Shown here piece by piece: positions 1-8,532 of a stretch of 64,000 bases of DNA. Numbering within the stretch: position 1 is the first letter of the stretch; each line of letters begins with the position of its first letter. The notes under the pieces were generated by a model. That model saw only the letters and a program-made list of their open reading frames with translations, searched no databases and had not been told where the DNA came from. Both the position numbers and the translations under genes were made by a program. This DNA is from Phycisphaeraceae bacterium (lineage in GTDB: Bacteria; Planctomycetota; Phycisphaerae; Phycisphaerales; UBA1924): assembly GCA_019636495.1 (NCBI GenBank), contig JAHBXL010000011.1, forward strand, positions 62,001-126,000, given 5' to 3'.

Positions 1-131
1 GACGTTTCTGTCCGAGCGGCATCCGGTCGGGCGGAAAGTTCCCTGAACCGACAGCCTTAGGGCCAGCCGTCACCAACCGCCCGGCGGAAATCGAACCCGC
101 GGGTCCGCAACGCCGTACCATGACCACCGAT

Positions 132-147
132 ATACTCCGGGAAGTAT
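132..147. promoter_or_regulatory. CsoR-type operator, left copy
   Basis: Seen: ATACTCCGGGAAGTAT is a near-perfect palindrome that closely resembles the 17-bp palindrome at 19189-19205, upstream of the copZ-csoR-copA genes. Known: CsoR-family repressors bind GC-centred palindromes with ATAC/GTAT ends. Inferred: the CsoR encoded at 19606-20025 represses the efflux operon from here. TATACT at 131-136 or TATGCT at 145-150 could serve as the -10 element, so a bound repressor would occlude it. Confidence 0.6.
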
Positions 148-628
148 GCTCCACCGTGGCAGTCCATTCCGGCTTCTCGTGACCGCCCTCTTGGCGGTCG
201 CGGTTCCATTCTGCTGCTGCAACTTCCACTCTTGGTTCAGCGCGTGCGGTCCGTGCCAGGCTCCTGCTTCGGATCGCCAAGGCGAGACGCTGGCCCATGT
301 TCACGCCGACGGGGCGAGCCACGATCACTCCTCCCGCCATGAGCACCAAGACGGGCCTACGTCCAACGATGGGGACGATTACTCCCCCAAGCCGTGCGCG
401 CCGGGTGACGAGCACGACTGCGACTGCGGCAAGAACAGCGGGATGATGCTCACGGTCCAGAAGTCAACCGTCGAGTTGCCCGCGCCCGTGGTCATCGCCG
501 TTCTCGACTGGGCCCTGCCTGCTAATGTGCTTCCGCCAGCCCTTTTCCGGGGCCTGGACCGGCAACTGCGCGTCGTCGAACGACCGCAGACATCGCTTCT
601 GCGCCAGCACTGCGCGCTCATCGTGTAG
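146..628 (+). CDS. Secreted His/Cys-rich small protein at head of efflux operon
   Basis: I do not recognise a named family. Seen: a basic then hydrophobic N-terminus (about residues 1-22) resembling a signal peptide is followed by a CCC run (23-25), a His/Asp-rich stretch at about 47-80 and a CDC motif near residue 92. The C-terminal half is ordinary hydrophobic/basic sequence. Inferred: it is an exported metal-binding or metal-sensing accessory protein, since it precedes a CusBA pump. The ATG overlaps the CsoR-type palindrome, which allows a leaderless transcript if TATACT at 131-136 is the -10. A GTG at 179 is an alternative start but loses the basic n-region. No clear ribosome binding site precedes either start. 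Confidence 0.6.
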   Translation: MLHRGSPFRLLVTALLAVAVPFCCCNFHSWFSACGPCQAPASDRQGETLAHVHADGASHDHSSRHEHQDGPTSNDGDDYSPKPCAPGDEHDCDCGKNSGMMLTVQKSTVELPAPVVIAVLDWALPANVLPPALFRGLDRQLRVVERPQTSLLRQHCALIV

Positions 629-786
629 CAAATCGGCCTGTACCGACGATTCGCAGTCGCCGAAGCGCTGAAAGTGCGCTTGGAGACACCGGAATCGTCG
701 GCGGGCTTCCGCGCGCCCCCATCGCGATTCGGCGCACCCCATCCATCTGACTGACCTGTTCTTGCACCCTCACCGGAGGTCCTCGC

Positions 787-2184
787 ATGGCACGCTCACG
801 CGCTGCTGTGGGGCTGGGCGCACTGGCGCTCGCCACCGCGGCGATCCTGATTCCTGTCTACGCCCACGAAGGGCACAACAAGCCCGCCGGGGCGACGTTT
901 GATCCGAATGCACCGAAAAGGGTCTCGGAGGCGACCGCCGCAGCGATTGGCCTTGCCACCGCCGAGGTGGACTTCGGGCAGGTCGAAGACGTCGTCCGCC
1001 TGACCGGCATGGTCCGGGCGCGTCCGGACGCGCTGGTGGCCGTCTCACCCCGCTACGCGGGCGTGGTTCGCCTGGTCGCCGTCCAGCCGGGCGACCTCGT
1101 TGTGAAGGGCGCGACACTGGCCGAGGTTGATTCGCCGGAGATGGCGAAGCTGCTCTACGACGTCCGCCGACTGGAAGGAGAAACCGAGCGGCTGAACGCT
1201 GAACTGAAGCGGGCTGAGTCGCAGGTGCAGTCGCTTGAGATCGAGCTGCCCGCCCTTACGCAAGGCGCGGAGCTGCTCGAGGCCGAGGTGCAAAGACTCA
1301 CGAGTGCGGGTGAAAACGTCTCTGCCAACCTGCTGACTCAACGCAGATCCGAGGCGATCAAGCTGCGGGCCGACGCCGGCCTGCGCCGCGTCGCTCTGGA
1401 ACAGGCTCGGGCGGAGCTTGGGTCTCTGCGGAAGCAGGTCGAAACCACACACGCTTCAGTGGAGGCCCTCAGGGGGACACTCCCAGCCGAGAACGATCCG
1501 CACGCGGTCGAAGTGCTCGCCGACCCCGCTCGGCCGGGTCTGATTCGCTTCCTGGCACCGATCGACGGCGTGGTCACCACACGCAGCGCGGCGGTCGGCC
1601 AGGGCGTCGAAGCCGGTCAGCCCCTGCTGACGATCGGGGACTTCGCCCGAGTCCAGATCGAGGGCGAGTTACCCGAAGGCCTCGTCGACCGCCTCACTGC
1701 TGCCAGCGGCAGCAAGGTCCGCATCCGACGCGGTGTTGGCGCGGCAAGCGATGTGGTCGCGGAAGGAACGGTTCGCTTCGTCAGCCCGGTGATCGACGCC
1801 ACCAAGCGCACCGCGCACGTGCTGGTCGATGCCGAGAACGCCAGAGGCCTGCTCCGCCAGGGCCAGTTCGTGGACCTGTCGATCGTGCTCGCCAGCAACG
1901 ACTCGGCGGTGGTGATCCCCGCGTCGGCCATCGTCAAAGAGGGTCCCCTCCAGTACGTCTTCTTACGGGAGGGGAAGGGTGAAGACGTTGTCTACAAGAA
2001 GCGCGACATCGCCGCAGGCGTCCGTGATGATCGGGTGGTCGAGATCAAGCTAGGTCTGGTGCCCGGCGATGTAATCGCTGTGAGCGGTGCGTTCAGCCTG
2101 TCACAACTTCGCGGCTTCGTGCCCGGCGCGCCGGAGCCGACCGCGCCCGCGCAGAGCCCCGACGGCCACGGCCATTCTCACTGA
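787..2184 (+). CDS. cusB: CusB/CzcB-family RND efflux periplasmic adaptor
   Basis: This is the membrane-fusion subunit linking the inner-membrane RND pump to an outer-membrane TolC channel. Seen: a signal-like N-terminus (1-26) is followed by an HEGH metal-binding patch, a split lipoyl/barrel-sandwich domain (around residues 85-115 and 255-285), an alpha-helical hairpin with coiled-coil heptads (about 118-235), a beta-barrel domain and a membrane-proximal domain. The C-terminus ends in a His cluster (GHGHSH). A GGAGG ribosome site sits just before the ATG. Its 465 residues suit the family. The RND gene starts 41 bases downstream, so the two should be co-transcribed. Known: CusB-type adaptors pass Cu(I)/Ag(I) to the pump. 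Metal specificity here is inferred from the neighbouring copper genes. Confidence 0.9.
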   Translation: MARSRAAVGLGALALATAAILIPVYAHEGHNKPAGATFDPNAPKRVSEATAAAIGLATAEVDFGQVEDVVRLTGMVRARPDALVAVSPRYAGVVRLVAVQPGDLVVKGATLAEVDSPEMAKLLYDVRRLEGETERLNAELKRAESQVQSLEIELPALTQGAELLEAEVQRLTSAGENVSANLLTQRRSEAIKLRADAGLRRVALEQARAELGSLRKQVETTHASVEALRGTLPAENDPHAVEVLADPARPGLIRFLAPIDGVVTTRSAAVGQGVEAGQPLLTIGDFARVQIEGELPEGLVDRLTAASGSKVRIRRGVGAASDVVAEGTVRFVSPVIDATKRTAHVLVDAENARGLLRQGQFVDLSIVLASNDSAVVIPASAIVKEGPLQYVFLREGKGEDVVYKKRDIAAGVRDDRVVEIKLGLVPGDVIAVSGAFSLSQLRGFVPGAPEPTAPAQSPDGHGHSH

Positions 2185-2225
2185 TCGACGTTCCGCGCTT
2201 CGGCCCCGAAGAAGAGGACTCTCCC

Positions 2226-5200
2226 TTGCTCAACTGGATCATCCGATCATCGCTGAACAACCGCGTGCTTGTGATCATCGCCGCGCTCCTGATGTCGGTC
2301 TACGGCCTCTACGTCACGTTCAACACGCCCACGGACGTCTTGCCCGACCTCAACCGCCCGGTGGTCACGATCTTCGGCGAGGCTCCAGGCCTTGCGCCGG
2401 AAGAAGTCGAGGCGCAGGTGACCTATCCGATCGAGACCGCGGTCAACGGTGCTCCCGGCGTGGAGCGTGTGCGAAGCCGAAGTGCCCTGGGGCTCTCGAT
2501 CGTCTATGTCGAGTTCGCCTGGGGTACCGATCCAAAGTACAACCGCCAGGTCGTCACCGAGCGGCTCGGGACCGTCACCGAGAAACTCCCGCCCGGCATC
2601 GTTCCGGTGATGACTCCGGCCTCCAGCATCATGGGCGAGATTGCCCTGATCAGCGCTTCAAGCAAGACGCTCTCGCCCATGGACGTGCGGACGCAGGCTG
2701 AGTTCGTGCTCCGCCCGGCCATTCTGTCCATTCCCGGCATCGCGCAAGTGACCGTGATGGGTGGCGACCTCAAGCAGTTCCGCGTCCAGGTCGACCCGGA
2801 CAAGCTGCGGCTGTTCGATCTCACGCTCGAAGATGTCGAAAGAGCGCTTCAGGCGGCGAACCAGAACACGGGCGGCGGGTTCCTCGCCAGTGGCGCCCAA
2901 GAACTGGTCGTCCGCAACCTTGGCCGGGTACAGACCGCCGACGACATTGCGGCATCCCTCATCACCAACAAGCCCGGTGACCACGACTCGCCGCCCCGTG
3001 CCGTGTTGATCCGAGACGTGGCCACGGTCATCGAGGCCGGGCCCACGATCAAGCGCGGCGACGGATCGGAGAACGCGACCCCGGCCGTGATCATGGCGAT
3101 CCAGAAGCAGCCCGGCGCGGACACGCTCACGCTCACTCGGGCGCTGGACGCAACGCTCGCCCAGATCAAGCCCACCCTGCCGGCTGGTCTGGACCTCAAC
3201 GCCGACCTCTTCAGACAGGAGCATTTCATCCGGGCATCGATCGGCAATGTCATCGAAGCCTTGGAACTCGGCGCAATCCTTGTCGTGATCATCCTGGTTC
3301 TTTTCCTCATGAACGTACGGACGACGATCGTCACGCTCACGGCCCTGCCGCTCTCGATCATCACGACCTTTATGGTGTTTCACTGGCTCGGGATGAGCGT
3401 CAACACCATGACGCTGGGCGGGCTGGCGGTGGCGATCGGCGAACTGGTGGATGACGCGGTCGTCGATGTCGAGAACGTGTACCGGCGCCTGGGCGAGAAC
3501 CGCCGTGCCGCTAATGCCAGGCCGATCGTGCAGGTCGTCTTCGATGCCTCCAGCGAGATCCGCAACCCGATCATCCTGGGCACCGTCATCGTCAACCTCG
3601 TCTTTCTCCCGACGTTCTTCCTGCCCGGCATCGAGGGGAGGCTCTTCACGCCCCTAGCCACCGCGTACATCATCAGCATCTTCGCGTCCCTGCTTGTGGC
3701 GCTCACGATCACCCCCGTCCTGGCCTTCTACCTGCTCCCGGGCATCAAGCGGATGACGCATGGCAAGGACGGGCTCTTGCTCCGCGTCTGCAAGCGGCTG
3801 GCGCTGAAGTCCTATTCGATCTCGATGCCGCGTCCGATCGCGGTCCTTGGCACGCTGGGCGCGCTGGTGGCGGTCGCCCTCTTCATGGTCACGCGGCTGG
3901 GCTCGGAGTTCCTGCCACCCTTCAACGAAGGCACAGCGACCGTCTCGTTCATGCTCACGCCGGGAGTCTCGCTCGAGGAATCCAACCGGATCGCCGCCAG
4001 GGCGGAGGAGGCGATCCTCTCGATCCCGCAGGTCAAGAACGTCGGTCGCCGCACGGGCCGCGCGGAGCAGGATGAACACGCCGAGGGTGTCCATTCCTCG
4101 GAGATCGACGTGGACCTGTGGACCAAGGAAGAGGCCAAGAACCCCGACAAGCACCCGGTCGCCAGCGGCCGCAAGCCACCGCCCGTGAAGGACTTCCGCC
4201 CGCGCGAGGAGGTCTTCGCGCAGATTCAGGAGAAGCTCGAAGTCTTCCCCGGTGTCAACGTCGGCGTCGGCCAGCCCATCAGCCACCGCATCGAACACCT
4301 CCTTTCCGGCGTCCGGGCGATGGTGGCGATCAAGATCTTCGGCGACGACCTCAACACGCTCCGCACGCTGGCGGATCAAACAAAGGCTGCGATGGAGGGC
4401 ATCCCAGGCGTTGCCGACCTTCAGGTTGAACAGCAGGTGCTCGTGCCGCAACTGCACATCAGCGTGAACCGCGATGCCGCGGCCCGCGTGGGCTTTACGC
4501 CCGCGATGCTCACCGACGCGATGGAAACGGCGACGAAGGGCAAGGTGGTCGGCCAGGTTCTCGAGGGCCTCAAGTCGTTCGACATCACGCTCACGCTCGA
4601 CGATCACCACCGCACCGACCCGACGCGCCTCGAGGAGATCAGGCTGGTCTCTCCCACGGGGGCCATCGTGCTCCTGCGCGATGTGGCCGAGGTCGTGGAA
4701 AAGCTCGGCCCCAACGAGGTCGCGCGCGAGAACCTCCGCCGTCGCATCGTGGTGCAGTGCAACGTCCGCGGCCGCGACCTGGGCTCGACGGTCAAGGAAC
4801 TCCAGGCATCCATCGCGATGGATGTGAAGTTGCCCCAGGGCTACACCATCCAGTACGGCGGCCTCTACGAAGCGCAGCAGGAATCGACCCGCCTGCTGCT
4901 CATCCTGGGCCTGGGCTCGCTGGTTGCCATTTTCGTCATCCTCTACACCCACTACCGCTCGGGCATGGTCGCGGCGCAGATCATGCTCAACGTCCCCTTC
5001 GCCCTCATCGGCAGCGTGACGGCGCTGGCGATCACGCGCGAGCCGTTCAGCGTCGCCTCGCTGGTGGGCTTCATCAGCCTCACCGGCATCGCCACCCGCA
5101 ACGGCGTGCTGATGGTCAGCCACTACATCCACCTCATGACCGAGGAGCGGCAGACCTGGAGCAAAGACCTCATCATCCGGGGCAGCCAGGAGCGCGTGGC

Positions 5201-5594
5201 CCCGGTCCTTATGACCGCCGTCACGGCGGGGCTGGGCCTCATCCCGCTGGTACTCAGCAAGGGCGAACCGGGCAAGGAGATTCTCTACCCCGTCGCGGTC
5301 GTCATCCTCGGGGGGCTGATCACCAGCACGCTGCTGGACTTCTTCGTGACCCCGGCGATCTTCTACCGCTTCGGCAAGACCGCGGCCGAGCGGCTGGCCA
5401 GGGAGCACGTCGAGAAGCACGGCGGCACCGGTACGCCATCGGGCAATGTGCCAGCACAAGCAATCGCCACAGTGACGGTAGACCCCGTCTCAAGTTCATC
5501 AAGTGACCACGTCGCACCTCCGGCAGAGGCGAGCGACGGCGGCAGCGCATCCGCCTCTGCCTCAAGGAAAGATGGCCACAACCCGGCCAACTGA
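2226..5594 (+). CDS. cusA: CusA/CzcA-family heavy-metal RND efflux pump
   Basis: Proton-driven inner-membrane pump of the HME-RND family. Seen: 1122 residues with the usual duplicated layout, TM1 near residues 10-30, two large periplasmic loops, and two clusters of TM helices (about 335-530 and 890-1040). TM4 carries the family's acidic relay as GELVDDAVVDVEN (D409, D410, D414). The start is TTG, supported by an AGAGGA ribosome site a few bases upstream and by the alignable N-terminus. The last roughly 80 residues form a Ser/Ala/Pro-rich tail beyond TM12, longer than in typical CusA. Context (adaptor upstream, metal-binding proteins and TolC downstream) supports monovalent copper or silver export, but zinc/cobalt pumps of the same family cannot be ruled out from sequence alone. 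Confidence 0.92.
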   Translation: MLNWIIRSSLNNRVLVIIAALLMSVYGLYVTFNTPTDVLPDLNRPVVTIFGEAPGLAPEEVEAQVTYPIETAVNGAPGVERVRSRSALGLSIVYVEFAWGTDPKYNRQVVTERLGTVTEKLPPGIVPVMTPASSIMGEIALISASSKTLSPMDVRTQAEFVLRPAILSIPGIAQVTVMGGDLKQFRVQVDPDKLRLFDLTLEDVERALQAANQNTGGGFLASGAQELVVRNLGRVQTADDIAASLITNKPGDHDSPPRAVLIRDVATVIEAGPTIKRGDGSENATPAVIMAIQKQPGADTLTLTRALDATLAQIKPTLPAGLDLNADLFRQEHFIRASIGNVIEALELGAILVVIILVLFLMNVRTTIVTLTALPLSIITTFMVFHWLGMSVNTMTLGGLAVAIGELVDDAVVDVENVYRRLGENRRAANARPIVQVVFDASSEIRNPIILGTVIVNLVFLPTFFLPGIEGRLFTPLATAYIISIFASLLVALTITPVLAFYLLPGIKRMTHGKDGLLLRVCKRLALKSYSISMPRPIAVLGTLGALVAVALFMVTRLGSEFLPPFNEGTATVSFMLTPGVSLEESNRIAARAEEAILSIPQVKNVGRRTGRAEQDEHAEGVHSSEIDVDLWTKEEAKNPDKHPVASGRKPPPVKDFRPREEVFAQIQEKLEVFPGVNVGVGQPISHRIEHLLSGVRAMVAIKIFGDDLNTLRTLADQTKAAMEGIPGVADLQVEQQVLVPQLHISVNRDAAARVGFTPAMLTDAMETATKGKVVGQVLEGLKSFDITLTLDDHHRTDPTRLEEIRLVSPTGAIVLLRDVAEVVEKLGPNEVARENLRRRIVVQCNVRGRDLGSTVKELQASIAMDVKLPQGYTIQYGGLYEAQQESTRLLLILGLGSLVAIFVILYTHYRSGMVAAQIMLNVPFALIGSVTALAITREPFSVASLVGFISLTGIATRNGVLMVSHYIHLMTEERQTWSKDLIIRGSQERVAPVLMTAVTAGLGLIPLVLSKGEPGKEILYPVAVVILGGLITSTLLDFFVTPAIFYRFGKTAAERLAREHVEKHGGTGTPSGNVPAQAIATVTVDPVSSSSSDHVAPPAEASDGGSASASASRKDGHNPAN

Positions 5595-5606
5595 AGGAGT
5601 TCTCGC

Positions 5607-6953
5607 ATGAAGAAGCGTCCTGCATCGACCTTCCTGGCGGCCCTCGCGGCCGCGGCGCTCTGGGCCACGCCCGTCATGGCCCAACACGATCACGGTGACA
5701 AGGAGGCTCAGCCCGGGCATGACGATGGTCATGCCCACGGCGAGGTCGCCAAGGCCAAGACCTTCGGCGAGGCCGCGCGGCGCATCGCCGATGAGATCAA
5801 GGCGATCGAGGCGGCCCTCACCGGCGGCTCAGTCGCGGGGGTGTCCGATCGCGCCAACGCCGTGAACGCGCTGGCCAAGGACCTGGGTGTCCTGTCGCTG
5901 GCGAAGGACAGCGGCGTACCGCGCGAGAAGGTCAAGGACGCCAACCTTGCGGGCAAGGAACTCGCGGAGGCGGCCGACGCCCTGCACGAGATCGCCGACA
6001 AGGGTGACCTCACGGCCAGCAAGTCCCAGTTCGACAAGGTGAAGGCCGCGGCGGCGAAGATCGAGGCGGTCGCGCCCGCCACGTACTTCTGCCCGATGCA
6101 CTGCGAGGGAAGCAAGACCTATGCCGCGCCGGGCGAGTGCCCGGTCTGCCACATGAAACTCAAGAAGCAGACCAGCGAGCAGTTCTCCGTGACCGTCAAG
6201 CCCGTCGGCGGCGGCGCGATTTCCGCGGGCAAGGCGGTGAACCTCCTGTTCACGCTCAAGGACCCGCGCGGAATGCAGGTGAAGGACGTGGAGATCGTCC
6301 ACGAGATGCCGCTGCACTTGCTGATGGTCAGCAAGGACCTCTCGTGGTACGCCCACGAGCACCCGGCGCTCCAGCCCGACGGTACGTTCACGTTCACCTG
6401 GACCTTCCCCGCCGGCGGCGAGTACACGTTGTTCCACGACTTCACGCCCAAGGACGTGGGCATGCAGGTGGTGCCCGTGACGTTGAAGGTGGACGGCGCG
6501 CCCGCCGCGGCGGTCGCGCTCAAGGCGGACAGCGACAAGCCCAAGACGGTGGATGGGTACACCGTCACGCTCAACACCGGTGGACCTGTGACCACGGGCA
6601 AGCCCACGACGATGTCGTACACGATTACCAAGGACGGCAAGCCTGTGAGCGACCTGACGCCCTACCTGGGCGCGATGGGGCACCTGGTCATCATGAGCCA
6701 GGACCTCAAGGAGTTCGTCCACAGCCACCCGCACGAGCACGCCGAGGGCGACCATGACCACGCCAAGCAGGGCCACACCGACCTGAAGGGCGGCCCCAAG
6801 GTGGACTTTGAGGCCCACTTCAAGGCCGCGGGCCTCTACAAAGGCTGGGCCCAGTTCCAACACAACGGCAAGGTCATCACCATGCCCTTCACGTTCAACG
6901 TGGCCAAGGGCGAGGCTTCGGGCGAGTCCAAGCCGCACGAGCACGGCAAGTAA
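5607..6953 (+). CDS. Secreted HMBD-domain metal-binding protein
   Basis: Seen: a signal peptide (about 1-26, ending near VMAQ) is followed at once by a His/Asp-rich segment. A helical region at about 45-155 precedes a heavy-metal-binding domain with CPMHC at 162-166 and CPVCHM at 178-183. Two beta-sandwich-like segments follow, separated by a His-rich linker (HSHPHEH near residue 372), and the end is His-rich (HEHGK). Known: the HMBD (YHS-like) domain coordinates metal through the Cys/His/Met pairs and often sits in CusB-type adaptors or free periplasmic carriers. Inferred: a periplasmic copper/silver carrier or buffer handing metal to the adjacent efflux pump. It follows cusA by 12 bases with a GGAG ribosome site, so it belongs to the same operon. 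Confidence 0.75.
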   Translation: MKKRPASTFLAALAAAALWATPVMAQHDHGDKEAQPGHDDGHAHGEVAKAKTFGEAARRIADEIKAIEAALTGGSVAGVSDRANAVNALAKDLGVLSLAKDSGVPREKVKDANLAGKELAEAADALHEIADKGDLTASKSQFDKVKAAAAKIEAVAPATYFCPMHCEGSKTYAAPGECPVCHMKLKKQTSEQFSVTVKPVGGGAISAGKAVNLLFTLKDPRGMQVKDVEIVHEMPLHLLMVSKDLSWYAHEHPALQPDGTFTFTWTFPAGGEYTLFHDFTPKDVGMQVVPVTLKVDGAPAAAVALKADSDKPKTVDGYTVTLNTGGPVTTGKPTTMSYTITKDGKPVSDLTPYLGAMGHLVIMSQDLKEFVHSHPHEHAEGDHDHAKQGHTDLKGGPKVDFEAHFKAAGLYKGWAQFQHNGKVITMPFTFNVAKGEASGESKPHEHGK

Positions 6954-7061
6954 GAGATTACAACGACCCGCCCCGCGAGAGCGGTGCGGGCCGATTCATC
7001 GCCGGTCGTCTCGCCGCACGGTGCGGCGGATCGAGCGCGGCGCATTTCCGGAGATCGCCCC

Positions 7062-7394
7062 ATGACGCCCAGCCGAACATTTCTGATTCTCGCCGCAGCA
7101 TCCGCGATGCTCGCCCAAGGCTGCGCCACCAGCAAGCACGATGTGGCCAAGGCCCAGGCCGGGCAGGTCTCCGTCTGCACCACGTGTTACGACCAGATCC
7201 GCAAGGCCCGGAGCGCTCGCGGCCCGCGCGGCGGCCTCGCGACGCACCGCACCATCACCACGCACATGTGCGAGGAGTGCAAAGACGAAATGACCATCTA
7301 CGAGAACGACGGCGTGCTCATGGTCCGCTGCGCGACGTGCGCCCCGGAAGGGGTGCCGTGCGACCGCTGCACGCCCAAGGACACGAGCAAGTAA
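7062..7394 (+). CDS. Cys-pair (zinc-ribbon-like) lipoprotein
   Basis: Seen: 110 residues with a hydrophobic leader and lipobox LAQGC, so it is probably a lipid-anchored envelope protein. The mature part carries four CxxC pairs (CTTC, CEEC, CATC, CDRC), enough for one or two zinc-ribbon-like or Cu/Zn thiolate sites. A longer in-frame reading from 6984 exists, but the ATG at 7062 has a GGAG ribosome site and begins directly at the signal peptide, so I chose it. I do not recognise a named family. Position between two metal-binding secreted proteins in the efflux operon suggests a metal-buffering or trafficking role; this is inference. Confidence 0.65.
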   Translation: MTPSRTFLILAAASAMLAQGCATSKHDVAKAQAGQVSVCTTCYDQIRKARSARGPRGGLATHRTITTHMCEECKDEMTIYENDGVLMVRCATCAPEGVPCDRCTPKDTSK

Positions 7395-7424
7395 TCCCCA
7401 CCCACCTCACCCTGGAGACTCCCG

Positions 7425-8495
7425 ATGAACACTGCCATCTTGATCGCTTCAGCCGCCTTCGCCCTGATCGGCACCGCCGTGCACGGCGCGCATGGCCAGT
7501 GCTGTGCTGGCGCCAAGCCCGTCGCTCATGCTTCAATGCCATGCCGTACCGGAGACGCAGCCGCCGACCACGTCGTTCTCATGACCGCGCTCACCATCGC
7601 CGAGCCCGCGAACAAGGTCTGCCCCATCAAGGGCGGCGAGGTGGACGCCGAGTCGCCCACGCGGCAGTTCAAGGGCGTCACCATCGGGTTCTGCTGCCCG
7701 GGATGCGAGGGCAAGTGGGACAAGAAGACCGACGACGAGAAGCACGCCCTCCTTGCCAAGCACGCGCCCGAAGCGGTTACGGCTATCGAGAAGAGCAAGG
7801 GTGCGGCAACCCCCACCGCGCTGGCCGCCAACGACGGCGAGTCCGCGGTCAAGATGGCCCGTGCCTACCTCGCCGCGTGCGGCAAGGCCGATGTCGCAGC
7901 GCTTGATGCGCTCTTCCTCGACCAAGGGCGGGCAACGGTAAGTGAAAACGCCAGCGACGAGGGGACGTGGGAGACCTATCGGGACCATCACCTGCTTCCG
8001 GAGCTCAAAGAGATGCCGGGGTTCGTGATGACGGTGGCCAAGGAGGACGTGCGGACGTTCGGCACAACCTCGATCGTCCGCCACACGGGCTCGTTCACCG
8101 TGCCCGACCCCAACCACCCCGACGCGCCCCGGAAGTTCCTCGCGGCCGTGACCTACATCGTCGTGGACGAGGGCGGCACGCCCAAGATCGCCCACCTGCA
8201 CTGGTCCAGTCGTGCGGAGAAGAGGCCCGAGACCAAGGCCCAAGCGGAGGGCGCGACGGTCAATGACATCTGCCCGATGACGGGCGACAGGGTCAACGCT
8301 TTCCACACGCGCGAGTACAACGGCCTCAAGGTTGGGTTCTGCGACGGCGACTGCGACATGCGCTGGGATGCTCTCGCCGACGACGTGCGTGCCAAGCGGC
8401 TGGCGGACGCGATCGCGGGCACCACGCCCAAGACGCCGCACGGCGCTCAACCCGGCCACGACCACGGCCACGGTGGTGGCGGCGACCACAAGTGA
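7425..8495 (+). CDS. Secreted double-YHS protein with SnoaL/NTF2-like core
   Basis: Seen: a signal peptide (about 1-25) precedes a YHS-like module beginning at C66 (CPIKGGEV, then CCPGC near 90). A middle domain at about 140-265 looks like a SnoaL/DUF4440 NTF2-like fold. A second YHS-like module begins at C283 (CPMTGD), and the tail is His-rich (HDHGHGGGGDH). Known: YHS modules are small Cys-containing metal-binding domains common next to copper ATPases; NTF2-like folds bind small ligands or act as scaffolds. Inferred: a two-site periplasmic metal carrier. The double-YHS plus NTF2-like arrangement is unusual to me. It follows the lipoprotein gene by 30 bases and precedes the TolC gene by 37, within one plus-strand operon. 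Confidence 0.65.
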   Translation: MNTAILIASAAFALIGTAVHGAHGQCCAGAKPVAHASMPCRTGDAAADHVVLMTALTIAEPANKVCPIKGGEVDAESPTRQFKGVTIGFCCPGCEGKWDKKTDDEKHALLAKHAPEAVTAIEKSKGAATPTALAANDGESAVKMARAYLAACGKADVAALDALFLDQGRATVSENASDEGTWETYRDHHLLPELKEMPGFVMTVAKEDVRTFGTTSIVRHTGSFTVPDPNHPDAPRKFLAAVTYIVVDEGGTPKIAHLHWSSRAEKRPETKAQAEGATVNDICPMTGDRVNAFHTREYNGLKVGFCDGDCDMRWDALADDVRAKRLADAIAGTTPKTPHGAQPGHDHGHGGGGDHK

Positions 8496-8532
8496 CCGGT
8501 GCCCTCGTTGCTCATCGACCCGGAGGCCACAT

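Noticed and set aside
3654..5459. 601-residue open frame on the minus strand
   Set aside because: It lies entirely inside the cusA gene in antisense and has shadow-like composition, with no motif.
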